DNA of 64,000 bases from Rhodoligotrophos appendicifer. Lineage in GTDB: Bacteria; Pseudomonadota; Alphaproteobacteria; Rhizobiales; Im1. The notes under the pieces were generated by a model that ran no database searches, had not been told where the DNA came from, and saw only the letters and a program-made list of their open reading frames with translations. The translations under genes and the position numbers were made by a program. The number at the start of each line of letters is the position of its first letter. Position 1 is the first letter of the stretch. The stretch lies in NCBI RefSeq assembly GCF_007474605.1, contig NZ_VHKL01000001.1, positions 434,001 through 498,000 on the forward strand, written 5' to 3'. Positions 34,465 through 42,773 of the stretch are shown here, one piece after another.

Positions 34465-36237
34465 CTAATTCACCGGCCACAACAAGAGGAGCAGCGGGAC
34501 GCCCACGATGACGACAATGACAGAAAGCGGAAGACCCAGCCTCCAATAATCTCCGAAGCGATAGCCACCCGGGCCCATCACCAAAGTGTTGCACTGATGC
34601 CCAATGGGTGTGAGGAAATCACAACCTGCGCCGATCGCTACGGCCATCAGGAAGGCGTCGGGTCTGAACTGCAGCTGCGTCGCAAAGCTCGCGGCGATTG
34701 GCGCCATGACCAGCACCGTCGCCGCATTGTTCAGAAACGGTGTCACGGCCATGGCGGTGATCATGATCAAGGCCAGGGCGCCCATCGGTGACATCTGCAT
34801 TGCCGCAGAGGACAATGCGTCGGCAACCAGTTGCGTGCCGCCCGTAGTTCGTAGCGCATCGCTCACCGGGATCAGGGCCCCCAACATGATGATGATTGGC
34901 CATTCGATGGTTTCGTAGAGATCACGCAAAGGAATTCCGCGCGCCAGCACCATCAAGGCGGCCGCCCCGAAGAATGCAATGCTCACGGGGACGATGCCGA
35001 AGGCGGTCAGAAGAATGGCCACGGCAAGAATGGCCACGGGGATCAAGGCGCGCCTTACGCTACCGAGCCGAATCGATCTCTCCGCCAGTGGCAAGCAACC
35101 GAGCTCCCGGAGGACCTCTGGCAACAGGCGCGAATTTCCTTGCAGGACGATGACGTCCCCGGCCCGCATGGCCGCGGAGCCCAGGCGATCTCGCAGCTTG
35201 GTACCTTGCCGACTGATGGCTAGCAGGTTGACTCTAAACACCTCGAACATGCCAATGTCCTTGGCGGACAGACCCACCAACCGCGAATTTTCGCTGATCA
35301 CCGCCTCGATGGAATCGATCTCATCCTCCGCCTCATCCACCTCGAGAAGGCGGTCGCTGGAGAGCTGGAGGCCCCCTTGCAGGATCAGGCGATCCAAGGC
35401 GTCCTGCTTTCCCTCGATCATGATGATGTCGTTTTCCCTCAACTGGGCATCCGGCAGAGAGGGCAGCTCCTTCTCCTTTCTGACAATGGCATTGATTCTT
35501 GCATCGCCGCCGGAGAGCTTTTGAAGTTCAGCGACCGTCTTTCCCACCATTTTTGAGGAGGAAGGCAGCAGCGCTTCAGTCATGTAATTCTTGATATCGA
35601 TGGCAGTTTCGACACCACCTGCGCCGCCTGACCGGAGGGGCAGCAGGCGGTAGCCAACGACCAGGAAGAGGATGCCGGCGACGGTGAGGGCTGCCCCGAC
35701 GGGGGTGAAATCGAACATGCTGAACGGCGTGCCTGTCATTTCCTCTCGAAGCCGCGAGACAATGATGTTGGGCGACGTGCCGACCAAGGTCATCAGGCCT
35801 CCGAGCAAGGCGCCGAATGCCATGGGCATCAAGAAGATGGAGACCGACACCTTCGATCGGTTCGCCATTTGGAATGCCACCGGGAGCATGATTGCTAGAG
35901 CACCGATGTTTTTCACGAACGCAGACAGCACAGCAACAGTCGTCACCAAGAGGAAGAGCTGCGTCGGAACACTGCGGACCTGCGGAAACAGCCTGTGAAC
36001 AACAAGATCCATGATTCCAGTCCGCGAAATGATCGCGCTAACGACTAAAGCGCTGGCGACGATGATCACGATGTCGTCGCTGAAGCCTGAAAAGGCACGG
36101 TCATACGGGACGATACCCACGGCGACGGCGGCCAGCAGCGCCATGACCGCGACGAGGTCATAACGAACTCGCCCCCAAACCATGAGAGCCATCATGATCG
36201 CGATGGTGGCAAAGGCCGCGATTTGATCGAATGTCAC
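34465..36237 (-). CDS. SLC13/DASS-family permease with two TrkA-C domains
   Basis: A 590-residue inner-membrane transporter. Blocks of membrane helices at about 1-200 and 400-590 flank a cytoplasmic insert holding two RCK/TrkA-C ligand domains (MTEALLPSSSKMVGKTVAEL near 217; SENSRLVGLSAKDIGMFEV near 300). Motifs GLMTLVGTSPNIIVS and GCDFLTPIGHQCNTLVMGPG are the paired substrate loops of the divalent anion:Na+ symporter family. Such proteins carry sulfate or dicarboxylates. GTG start at 36237. Upstream 150 bp has no gene. Confidence 0.9.
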   Translation of the reverse strand: MTFDQIAAFATIAIMMALMVWGRVRYDLVAVMALLAAVAVGIVPYDRAFSGFSDDIVIIVASALVVSAIISRTGIMDLVVHRLFPQVRSVPTQLFLLVTTVAVLSAFVKNIGALAIMLPVAFQMANRSKVSVSIFLMPMAFGALLGGLMTLVGTSPNIIVSRLREEMTGTPFSMFDFTPVGAALTVAGILFLVVGYRLLPLRSGGAGGVETAIDIKNYMTEALLPSSSKMVGKTVAELQKLSGGDARINAIVRKEKELPSLPDAQLRENDIIMIEGKQDALDRLILQGGLQLSSDRLLEVDEAEDEIDSIEAVISENSRLVGLSAKDIGMFEVFRVNLLAISRQGTKLRDRLGSAAMRAGDVIVLQGNSRLLPEVLRELGCLPLAERSIRLGSVRRALIPVAILAVAILLTAFGIVPVSIAFFGAAALMVLARGIPLRDLYETIEWPIIIMLGALIPVSDALRTTGGTQLVADALSSAAMQMSPMGALALIMITAMAVTPFLNNAATVLVMAPIAASFATQLQFRPDAFLMAVAIGAGCDFLTPIGHQCNTLVMGPGGYRFGDYWRLGLPLSVIVVIVGVPLLLLLWPVN

Positions 36238-36388
36238 CGAGCCGCTCCTAAATCATTGGCTGGAGCTGAACGCGGCAGGGCGTGAATCAGTCCCGACAAA
36301 AGGTCACGATACTTATAATCTTGCTGAGACGATGTGGAGAATGCGTCGGCCGGTCCCCTTTCTTTTTTCGGGGATAAGAGAAGGAACG

Positions 36389-36952
36389 CTAGCGCAAATT
36401 TCCAGCCCGAAAATGCCACCGCCTCCCGTCGCTCCGAAACTCGATAACTCCGAGGGGCTCTATATCGATGTGCCAGAAGGCTTTGCTCGGCGCGTTGAGC
36501 ACGTCCAGAACGGCCGCCCGCATAACTGCGGAGTGGGTGATCGCCACGATTCGCTCACGGCGAGACACGAGCGTCTTAAGCCAAGCTGACACGCGCAGGC
36601 ACACAGCGGATAGAGACTCCCCGCCATGCGGAGCAGCATTCATATCCCTGAGCCATTTTTCCAGGGCGACCGGATCCTCGGTATGAAGGTCCGCCAGCTT
36701 GCGACCGGCCCAGCGACCGTAATCGCAATCCCTGAGATCGTCGACCGGCAGGGCATCGAGAGAAAGAGCCTCAGAAGTCTGAAGCGCCGCCACAGCAGGG
36801 CTTCTATAGGCCACGGTGGCACGCAGGGGCTCCTTTCCCAGGACGCCGGCGGCCTCCATGGCGCGAACCTCCAGCGGCTCGTCATTCGGAAAGGCTGAGC
36901 TCTTCACCGCCGCAGTGGTGCCCTGGCAAATAAAGGTGAGACGAGCGGACAT
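36389..36952 (-). CDS. Histidine phosphatase superfamily protein with degenerate RHG motif
   Basis: A 187-residue phosphoglycerate-mutase-fold protein. The N-terminal catalytic motif RHG is replaced by CQG (residues 9-11 in FICQGTTAA), so the phospho-accepting His is Gln. The second Arg site reads YRSPAVAALQTSEAL. The late His is kept in AITHSAVMRAAV. It is therefore probably not a normal phosphatase. It sits directly upstream of, and divergent from, the cobalamin riboswitch and cbtBA; a link to cobalt/cobalamin (CobC-like ancestry) is plausible from position. ATG 36952 follows AGGGATCC. Confidence 0.8.
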   Translation of the reverse strand: MSARLTFICQGTTAAVKSSAFPNDEPLEVRAMEAAGVLGKEPLRATVAYRSPAVAALQTSEALSLDALPVDDLRDCDYGRWAGRKLADLHTEDPVALEKWLRDMNAAPHGGESLSAVCLRVSAWLKTLVSRRERIVAITHSAVMRAAVLDVLNAPSKAFWHIDIEPLGVIEFRSDGRRWHFRAGNLR

Positions 36953-37018
36953 ACGGATCCCTGCTAATGACGATCGATGGTTCTAAAGCTGATCAGATTG
37001 ACAGGATTCCCCTCCATC

Positions 37019-37159
37019 GATACTGTTCCTCCTACCTAAGAGACGGGAAATCGGTGAAAATCCGATACGGTCGCGCCACTGTAACCTAAGCGGTTCGCCT
37101 CCGCTCCGGAAGTCAGACCCCTGATCGAAGTCGATGCCTCTAAGACGGGACGCAGTATC
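37019..37159 (+). promoter_or_regulatory. Cobalamin (B12) riboswitch
   Basis: The leader of cbtB carries the consensus blocks of a cobalamin riboswitch: GGGAAATCGGTGAAAATCC, then GCCACTGTAA (37075-37084), then GGAAGTCAGACCC (near 37107-37119). A 7-bp closing stem pairs GATACTG (37019-37025) with CAGTATC (37153-37159). The stem ends three bases before the cbtB Shine-Dalgarno AGGAG, so cobalamin binding probably shuts off translation of the cobalt importer directly. No separate terminator hairpin was seen. Confidence 0.92.
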
Positions 37160-37173
37160 CCAGGAGCAGTTAT

Positions 37174-37383
37174 ATGGCCGATATCGCACTTGAACCGCAT
37201 GTTCGTCCCGCGCCTTTGCCCGTCGGCGAAATTATGCCTTGGGCTGTCTTTGCCGGGCTTGTTCTTCTGATCGCGCTCTATTTCATCAGTGCGGAAGATG
37301 GTGCAACGGCTCTCTTCTCAGGCGGCTACATACACGAATTCCTTCACGATGGTCGCCATCTCCTTGGTTTTCCCTGCCACTGA
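37174..37383 (+). CDS. cbtB: Cobalt transporter subunit CbtB
   Basis: A 69-residue protein with one membrane helix (PWAVFAGLVLLIALYFISA, near 22-40) and a His-rich C-terminal metal site, HEFLHDGRHLLGFPCH. This is the standard CbtB layout; with CbtA it forms a predicted cobalt uptake system under B12 riboswitch control. ATG 37174 follows AGGAGCAGTT and lies 14 bases after the riboswitch closing stem. Confidence 0.93.
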   Translation: MADIALEPHVRPAPLPVGEIMPWAVFAGLVLLIALYFISAEDGATALFSGGYIHEFLHDGRHLLGFPCH

Positions 37384-37395
37384 GGAGCGCCCGAC

Positions 37396-38142
37396 ATGGT
37401 TGGAAGTCTTTTACTGCGCGGCATGATAGCCGGCGTAATCGCCGGAATTATTGCCTTTGGCTTCGCCCGCTTCTATGGCGAGCCCCAGATTGATCACGCA
37501 ATCGCTTTTGAAGAACTCATGAGCGCGACCGAAGCCGATGCTTCGGAGCCGGAGCTGGTCAGCCGTGCCACGCAGGCAGGCATCGGCCTCTTTACCGGAC
37601 TTGTGATCTATGGTGCGGCGGTCGGCGGACTTCTGTCCCTGGTCTTCGCCTTCACTTATGGCAGGATCAGCTCTCTCAGCGCCCGGGGCACTGCAGCGCT
37701 GCTTGCGCTGGGTGCATTCATCGCCATGGTCCTGGTGCCAGACCTGAAATACGCGCCCAATCCCCCAGCCGTCGGCAGCCCCGACACGATCGGCGCGCGG
37801 ACACAGCTCTTCTTCATCATGCTCGTAGTTTCTCTGCTGACGATGGCCGCAGCAGTCACGATTACGCGTCGCCTTTGGACCTCGCAAGGGGCGTGGAACG
37901 CAGCCCTTGCAGGGGGCCTGTTCTTTGTCGCCGTCATCGCAGCGGTCCAGTACGCCATGCCCGACATCAATGAAGTTCCCGAGCAGTTCTCCGCCTTGGT
38001 GCTCTGGCGCTTTCGTCTCGCTTCCATCGGCATGCACGCGATCTTGTGGACCGTCCTTGGTATTCTCTTTGGCATCTTGGCGGAACGGACGCTGGCCGAT
38101 CGTTCAAGCAGCCGATACGCCCCTCGCCCGGCCCTTCGCTAG
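37396..38142 (+). CDS. cbtA: Cobalt transporter subunit CbtA
   Basis: A 248-residue integral membrane protein with about six helices and the CbtA family opening GSLLLRGMIAGVIAGIIAFG, followed by GEPQIDHAIAFEE, VPDLKYAPNPPAVG and GRISSLSARG. The loop EPQIDHAIAFEE and the acidic/His residues may coordinate cobalt. Starts 12 bp after cbtB. It is predicted to import cobalt for cobalamin synthesis, as the riboswitch context indicates. Confidence 0.92.
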   Translation: MVGSLLLRGMIAGVIAGIIAFGFARFYGEPQIDHAIAFEELMSATEADASEPELVSRATQAGIGLFTGLVIYGAAVGGLLSLVFAFTYGRISSLSARGTAALLALGAFIAMVLVPDLKYAPNPPAVGSPDTIGARTQLFFIMLVVSLLTMAAAVTITRRLWTSQGAWNAALAGGLFFVAVIAAVQYAMPDINEVPEQFSALVLWRFRLASIGMHAILWTVLGILFGILAERTLADRSSSRYAPRPALR

Positions 38143-38145
38143 GGT

Positions 38146-38790
38146 ATGCAGGAGGCGGGAAAGCCAGATGTCAATTCGCCGGGCGCTTGGGCCCGGCTTC
38201 TACCAGGATTGCTGAGTATCCTCCTGCTCTTGATGGTTTCTGTGCCCTCAGCCCGTGCTCACAGCCTCGGGGCGCAGAACCATTCCGGCCTGCCCGTCCC
38301 TAATCTCACGCACGGTCAGATGGCCGTTATCGCCGACCACAGGAGCGCAATCCTCGCAGTCGCATCGCGTCAGTCGATAACCGACGAGACCTTCAGGCGG
38401 CTGCTGAACTACGCGAACATCCAGTACAGCTACTGCCTGTGGGGCATAGTGCCAGGCAGTGTTGAAGACGAGAACAGTCCCTTCAATCATTGCTCCCACG
38501 CCTATCTGGCCGCGCTCAAGGCTCTGCTTCTCCACCTCACGGAAGATGGAAACAATCAGGCTGCAGTCACACTGGCAGGGGCCATTGAACTCGACATGTT
38601 GAGGAGGAATGCATCTCTCGCCCTCTGCGTTCACAGCGGCGGAAGCTTCAACACGGCGGAGGTCGTTCCTCCGGCATGGGCCGATGTCTTCACCCATCCA
38701 CCGAGCCTTGTGCTGTTTGGGGGTGTGCTCTTGGCATCCTCCTGCGCAGGGGCTGCGATGCTGCGGCTGGGCCGGTCGCGCAAGAATTGA
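38146..38790 (+). CDS. Hypothetical exported/membrane-anchored protein of the cbtBA operon
   Basis: A 214-residue protein not recognised by name. A hydrophobic segment at about 18-38 ending PSARA/HS looks like a signal peptide with an 18-residue N-terminal extension. The mature part has HSLGAQNHSGLP, then SYCLWG, NHCSHAY and LALCVHSGG, and a C-terminal membrane helix (LVLFGGVLLASSCAGAAMLRL) with a basic tail. Cys and His clusters would suit periplasmic metal handling. It starts 3 bp after cbtA, so it shares the riboswitch. The cobalt link is inferred from context only. Confidence 0.75.
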   Translation: MQEAGKPDVNSPGAWARLLPGLLSILLLLMVSVPSARAHSLGAQNHSGLPVPNLTHGQMAVIADHRSAILAVASRQSITDETFRRLLNYANIQYSYCLWGIVPGSVEDENSPFNHCSHAYLAALKALLLHLTEDGNNQAAVTLAGAIELDMLRRNASLALCVHSGGSFNTAEVVPPAWADVFTHPPSLVLFGGVLLASSCAGAAMLRLGRSRKN

Positions 38791-38865
38791 GCCCAACCCG
38801 TTCGAGCGTAGCGCCCGATCACGGTATTAGACTGACACATCACCAGAATTGAGGGATTGAGCGAG

Positions 38866-39567
38866 ATGACCGACAAAGTTGCCGTTGTGACCGCAGGAGG
38901 CAGCGGAATGGGCGCCGGCGCGGCCCGCAAGCTTTCCGAGCAAGGATTCAAGATCGCCATTCTCTCGTCCTCCGGAAAAGGCGAGGCCTTGGCCAAGGAA
39001 CTGGGCGGCATCGGCGTTACCGGATCGAACCAATCCGAGGAGGACGTGAAGCGCCTCATCGATCAGACGATGCAGCGCTGGGGCCGCATTGATGCGCTGG
39101 TCAATAGTGCTGGCCATGGCCCACGCGGACCAGTTTTGGAGCTGACGGATGACGACTGGCATCGGGGGATGGACGTATATTTTCTGAGTGCCGTCCGCCC
39201 GACTCGGCTCGTGACACCCATCATGCAAAAGCAGAAATCCGGTTCGATCGTGAATATCTCGACCTTCGCGACCTTCGAACCTGACCCCGTATTCCCCACC
39301 TCAGGCGTCTTTAGGGTTGGGTTGGCCGCTTACACGAAGCTTTTCTCCGACAAATATGCGGCGGACAACATCCGCATGAACAACGTTCTTCCCGGCTTCA
39401 TCGACAGTTTGCCGGAAAAGGCGGAGTTCAAGGATCGCATACCGATGGGCCGCTACGGAACGGTGCAAGAGGTCTCCGAATTGATCGCACTGCTTGCATC
39501 GGACCGCGGCGGCTACATCACCGGACAGAACATTCGTATCGATGGCGGTATCACGCGTTCCGTGTGA
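38866..39567 (+). CDS. SDR family protein lacking the YxxxK pair
   Basis: A 233-residue SDR with the NADP motif VVTAGGSGMGAGAARKL near residue 6 and VNSAGHGPRG in the NAG position. At the catalytic site the sequence is PTSGVFRVGLAAYTKLF, so the usual Tyr and Lys are Phe and Leu; the C-terminal block NVLPGFIDSLPEKAEFKDR and TGQNIRIDGGIT are normal for 3-oxoacyl-ACP-reductase-like SDRs. Related rhizobial proteins share this oddity. ATG 38866 is chosen over a TTG three codons earlier. Convergent with the Nudix gene. Confidence 0.83.
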   Translation: MTDKVAVVTAGGSGMGAGAARKLSEQGFKIAILSSSGKGEALAKELGGIGVTGSNQSEEDVKRLIDQTMQRWGRIDALVNSAGHGPRGPVLELTDDDWHRGMDVYFLSAVRPTRLVTPIMQKQKSGSIVNISTFATFEPDPVFPTSGVFRVGLAAYTKLFSDKYAADNIRMNNVLPGFIDSLPEKAEFKDRIPMGRYGTVQEVSELIALLASDRGGYITGQNIRIDGGITRSV

Positions 39568-39612
39568 ATTGATCAATTTTGCCGTAGTGCCAGGCGACTT
39601 TCGCTCTCGAGA

Positions 39613-40257
39613 TCACCGCCAAGCGAAGACGGGCTGCTCGAGAGCGTGAACGCGCACGGTCCGACCCAGCAGCACTTCCCTGAACTGGTAGAGGATGGCT
39701 GCGGTCGGCGCGTGGATATAGTCCTCGTTGATCAGGAGCTGGACGACGGGTCGATCGCTCTGTTCGATGGTGATGAACCTGACGGCATCATCATGGGTAA
39801 TCTGACGAAGGCCGATCCTGAAGATCTCAGCGACTTCATCAGGGTTGGGAACGATCACCGGTGACACGCCACCCCAGAACACGACGGGTGTGATGACATA
39901 GCCAGAGCGGGTGGGATAATCGTCGAGAACCCCCATCACGTCATCTGGAGTCAGCCCCATCCCGAGCTCTTCTTCAATTTCCCTCAAAGCAGCCTCGATC
40001 GCCGTCTCCTCCAGATCACAGCGGCCACCGGGAAGGGCATATTGTCCTCCATGCGACCTCAGTGTGGAGGCCCTCAAGGTGAGGAGGAAAGCTGTCTCGT
40101 CGGATCCCGCCAATTGGACGAGAACGATCCCTACGGCGGCCCGTTTCAGGTCCACCGCTTCGGTGTTGAGCCTTTGAAATGATCCTAGGCTCGTGCTGAG
40201 CCGCATTCGAAAAATATCGGAATAAGAGCAATCGAGCGGCGCTGGTTTCTCCAACAT
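39613..40257 (-). CDS. Nudix hydrolase, CoA pyrophosphatase type
   Basis: A 214-residue Nudix enzyme. The Nudix box is GGRCDLEETAIEAALREIEE plus ELGM (GX5EX7REUXEEXGU fits exactly), preceded by the CoA-specific signature LLTLRASTLRSHGGQYALPG. It should cleave CoA or acyl-CoA to phosphopantetheine derivatives and 3',5'-ADP. ATG 40257 is chosen; an open frame continues to a TTG at 40368. It is the last gene after the TRAP/acyl-CoA synthetase operon on the same strand, 115 bp downstream of the synthetase, which fits a role in CoA ester housekeeping. Confidence 0.85.
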   Translation of the reverse strand: MLEKPAPLDCSYSDIFRMRLSTSLGSFQRLNTEAVDLKRAAVGIVLVQLAGSDETAFLLTLRASTLRSHGGQYALPGGRCDLEETAIEAALREIEEELGMGLTPDDVMGVLDDYPTRSGYVITPVVFWGGVSPVIVPNPDEVAEIFRIGLRQITHDDAVRFITIEQSDRPVVQLLINEDYIHAPTAAILYQFREVLLGRTVRVHALEQPVFAWR

Positions 40258-40372
40258 GGCAATCGACTCACGAGGATGGGCGTCCACGGCAGGCGCTGGT
40301 GGGTGCCGACGGGCCGTGGCTATGGGTGTGTTCGCCTGATGCGTATTCTCAAAAAAGGGTCCCAGCAAGAGC

Positions 40373-42046
40373 TCATCGCTTAGCTGCTGGAATGTCGGAA
40401 ACAGTGGATTTGGTGCGCCCTTCTTTGGTCTTTAGACCTCGCAGATCGAAGCAATCCTTCAGACTCTCAGGACCGCTTCCAGGTGCAAGAATCTTCGATT
40501 TCTGCAGTTTTTGGGTGCTCGTCATGGGCAGCGAAGAGAAGAAGGCAACCCAGCCCGGCGCTTTGAAATAGGCGATGCGCTGGAGGCAGAAGTTCACGAG
40601 GCTCTCTGCAGTGGAAACATCTGCAGCGGCTTCCTCCCTAAGCACGACACAGGCGAGAACCTCTTCCTCACGCAGAGGATCAGGAGCCGGGATGATACCA
40701 ACCTGCATGACGTCAGGATGGGAAAGCAACACCTGCTCCACCTCAGCCGCTGCAATATTCTGACCCGATCGACGGATCATATGCTTTTTTCGATCGACGA
40801 AGATGAAGCCGCCGTCCTCACTGCGTGTCGCGATATCCCCGGTGTGAAACCAGCCGTTCCGCCAGCACTGCTCCGTCTCCGCATCGTCCTTGTAGTATCC
40901 CGCGAAAAATCCGGATCTCGGATTGCCGCCTTTGCGTCGGACCGCGAGCTCGCCGGGAACCCCACAGGGCAAGGCGTTATCGTCATCGTCGAGAATGGCA
41001 AGCTCCACTCCAGGCAGCGGCTTCCCGATCGAGCGGGCTCCCATCCTTCGGGGTTCATGGTTTTCGGCAGAACAGATTGCGACCTCGGACATGCCCCAGA
41101 CTTCTATCAAAGGGAATCCGAACCGCTTCTCGAAAGCCTTGTGCTGGGTGGGATCGACGCCGGCACCGACACCGAATCTGACCCTGTGGGCCCTTTCCTG
41201 GGGCTCGCTCGGAAGCGACAGAAGGACGGGTGGGATCAACCCGAGATAATGGATGATCGTGGCCCCGGTCGAGACGATATCTGCCCAGAAGCTCCGGGGA
41301 TGGAACCGATCAGGGAAGATCATGCAGCCCCCGGACAGGATCATGGCCATGTTCGAAATGGCGAGGCTATTGGCATAGAAGAGCGGCAGAGGATTGTAGA
41401 GGCGCTCTTGGCCTCGGGTAATTCTCATCAACCCGCCAGCCGCGAGGTAACGTTCACCCGCGAAGAACAGGTAATCGTTGCAGATGCGGCAGCCCTTCGG
41501 CTTCCCCGTGGTACCTGACGTATAGAGGATCGCGGACTCTGTCTCCTGTCCCGGACCTCCTGCGTTTGCCGGACGAGGAGCAATGGGCAGAGCGGCGAGC
41601 TCTGCATCCGCGGCAAAAATCGGGACGCCTGCATGCTCGCGGGTGATTGCCCTCAAGGCATCACAGCGCTCCGGCAGTGCCACGACCAAGTCGGCCTCGG
41701 AATGGGTCAGCAGGAAGCTAAGATCGTCCTTCACGAAGTCTGGGTTGATCGGCACGATCGCCGCTCCAAGCGCATTCAGCGCAAGCCAGTGATAGATGAT
41801 GAGCGGCCGGTTCTCGAGCGATAGAGCAACGCGATGTCCGAGGCCGTAACCCTGCCTCGCATAGGCATCACGAAGGATATCGACCTTTCTGCGCACCGCG
41901 GCGTAACTCTCTTCCATGCCATCGGGAAGATAGGGCCGGCCGGGACGGGATGGTACGGCAAGACAAGGCGCGTCGGGTGTCGCTTGAGCGACCGCGACGA
42001 AGGCATCGTAGACGGTCTCAGGCACTGATCCCCTTCCGGCAGTCAC
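40373..42046 (-). CDS. AMP-binding acyl-CoA synthetase
   Basis: A 557-residue ANL ligase. Motifs: phosphate loop ILYTSGTTGKPKG near residue 175, EVWGMSEVA, GWFHTGDIATRSEDGGFIFV, hinge VDRKKHMIRRSGQNIAAAEVE, and the C-terminal Lys region MTSTQKLQKSKI. The start GTG 42046 overlaps the stop of the upstream gene by 4 bp; a second GTG at 42025 has a good AAGGGG site. It is encoded with a TRAP transporter, so it probably activates the imported carboxylate. FadD13/CaiC-like subgroup; substrate unknown. Confidence 0.88.
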   Translation of the reverse strand: MTAGRGSVPETVYDAFVAVAQATPDAPCLAVPSRPGRPYLPDGMEESYAAVRRKVDILRDAYARQGYGLGHRVALSLENRPLIIYHWLALNALGAAIVPINPDFVKDDLSFLLTHSEADLVVALPERCDALRAITREHAGVPIFAADAELAALPIAPRPANAGGPGQETESAILYTSGTTGKPKGCRICNDYLFFAGERYLAAGGLMRITRGQERLYNPLPLFYANSLAISNMAMILSGGCMIFPDRFHPRSFWADIVSTGATIIHYLGLIPPVLLSLPSEPQERAHRVRFGVGAGVDPTQHKAFEKRFGFPLIEVWGMSEVAICSAENHEPRRMGARSIGKPLPGVELAILDDDDNALPCGVPGELAVRRKGGNPRSGFFAGYYKDDAETEQCWRNGWFHTGDIATRSEDGGFIFVDRKKHMIRRSGQNIAAAEVEQVLLSHPDVMQVGIIPAPDPLREEEVLACVVLREEAAADVSTAESLVNFCLQRIAYFKAPGWVAFFSSLPMTSTQKLQKSKILAPGSGPESLKDCFDLRGLKTKEGRTKSTVSDIPAAKR

Positions 42047-42750
42047 GAGCCTGCCTGGTTGTTCCGGAAAGACCTCTGATTGGCGTAGAGCAAGGAGTAG
42101 GACCCAGTCAGCAAGCGGTGATCCTTAGAGAGGATTGCCCTCAACTGTGCCACCAAATGATCGATGGCGGCAGTCGTACTCTTGGTGTCCTCACCCTCTA
42201 CGATCACCAGGCATTCGGGCTCCGTCGCTGCCGGTAAGGTCAGGCCAAGCTGGGTTATTGGAGCATTGACGGCATCAAGGTCGCATTCCGCGAGGAGCGC
42301 ACCATGCATGCCGCATCGATCGATGACTTCGGGAAAACCTGTCTCCGATAGAAGCTCCCTGACTCGCACGATGTCAGGAGGCACAGGCAATCGGATGATT
42401 CCGACTGCCCCCCCTAGACCCCTGGCAAAATCCACCGTGACCGTTGCGCAGAGGCGGCGGTGATAGGTGAAGCGCCCGATGATCTTTCGGCTCCAGGCCG
42501 ATTGATTCGCCAGCAGCTCGAAGTAAGCCGGCGACGTCAGAACGTCGATGTCCTCGACTTCGTAGAGAGCCATGAAGCGCGGCTTCATGGCCTCTCCCGC
42601 GTACCGGCGCGCACGCCGGAAGCCGGCGACGTTCAGGAGGTCGTCGATATGTTCGCGATTATACCACTGATTGAAATCGCGGACGTCCTCCTGGCTTACA
42701 TCGGTCAAAGTCACAAGCAATGCCTGACCCAATAAACCGCCGGCCTTCAT
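42043..42750 (-). CDS. Unknown protein, possible dimeric alpha/beta-barrel fold
   Basis: A 235-residue cytoplasmic protein I cannot name. The segment DFNQWYNREHIDDLLNVAGFRRARRY near residues 25-50, followed by PRFMALYEVEDIDVL, is the pattern of the dimeric alpha/beta-barrel (EthD/ABM-like) fold, repeated weakly in the second half (GIIRLPVPPDIVRVRELL). ATG 42750 follows GGCGGAGCG and lies 23 bp after dctP; its stop overlaps the acyl-CoA synthetase start. Co-occurrence suggests a role in catabolism of the TRAP substrate. Longer upstream frame overlaps dctP and is rejected. Confidence 0.7.
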   Translation of the reverse strand: MKAGGLLGQALLVTLTDVSQEDVRDFNQWYNREHIDDLLNVAGFRRARRYAGEAMKPRFMALYEVEDIDVLTSPAYFELLANQSAWSRKIIGRFTYHRRLCATVTVDFARGLGGAVGIIRLPVPPDIVRVRELLSETGFPEVIDRCGMHGALLAECDLDAVNAPITQLGLTLPAATEPECLVIVEGEDTKSTTAAIDHLVAQLRAILSKDHRLLTGSYSLLYANQRSFRNNQAGS

Positions 42751-42773
42751 GCTGTCGCTCCGCCCCTTTGCCC

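Noticed and set aside
39567-39578. Perfect 12-bp palindrome AATTGATCAATT
   Set aside because: It overlaps the SDR stop codon between convergent genes; AT-rich, no T-run, no second copy noticed, so no function is claimed.
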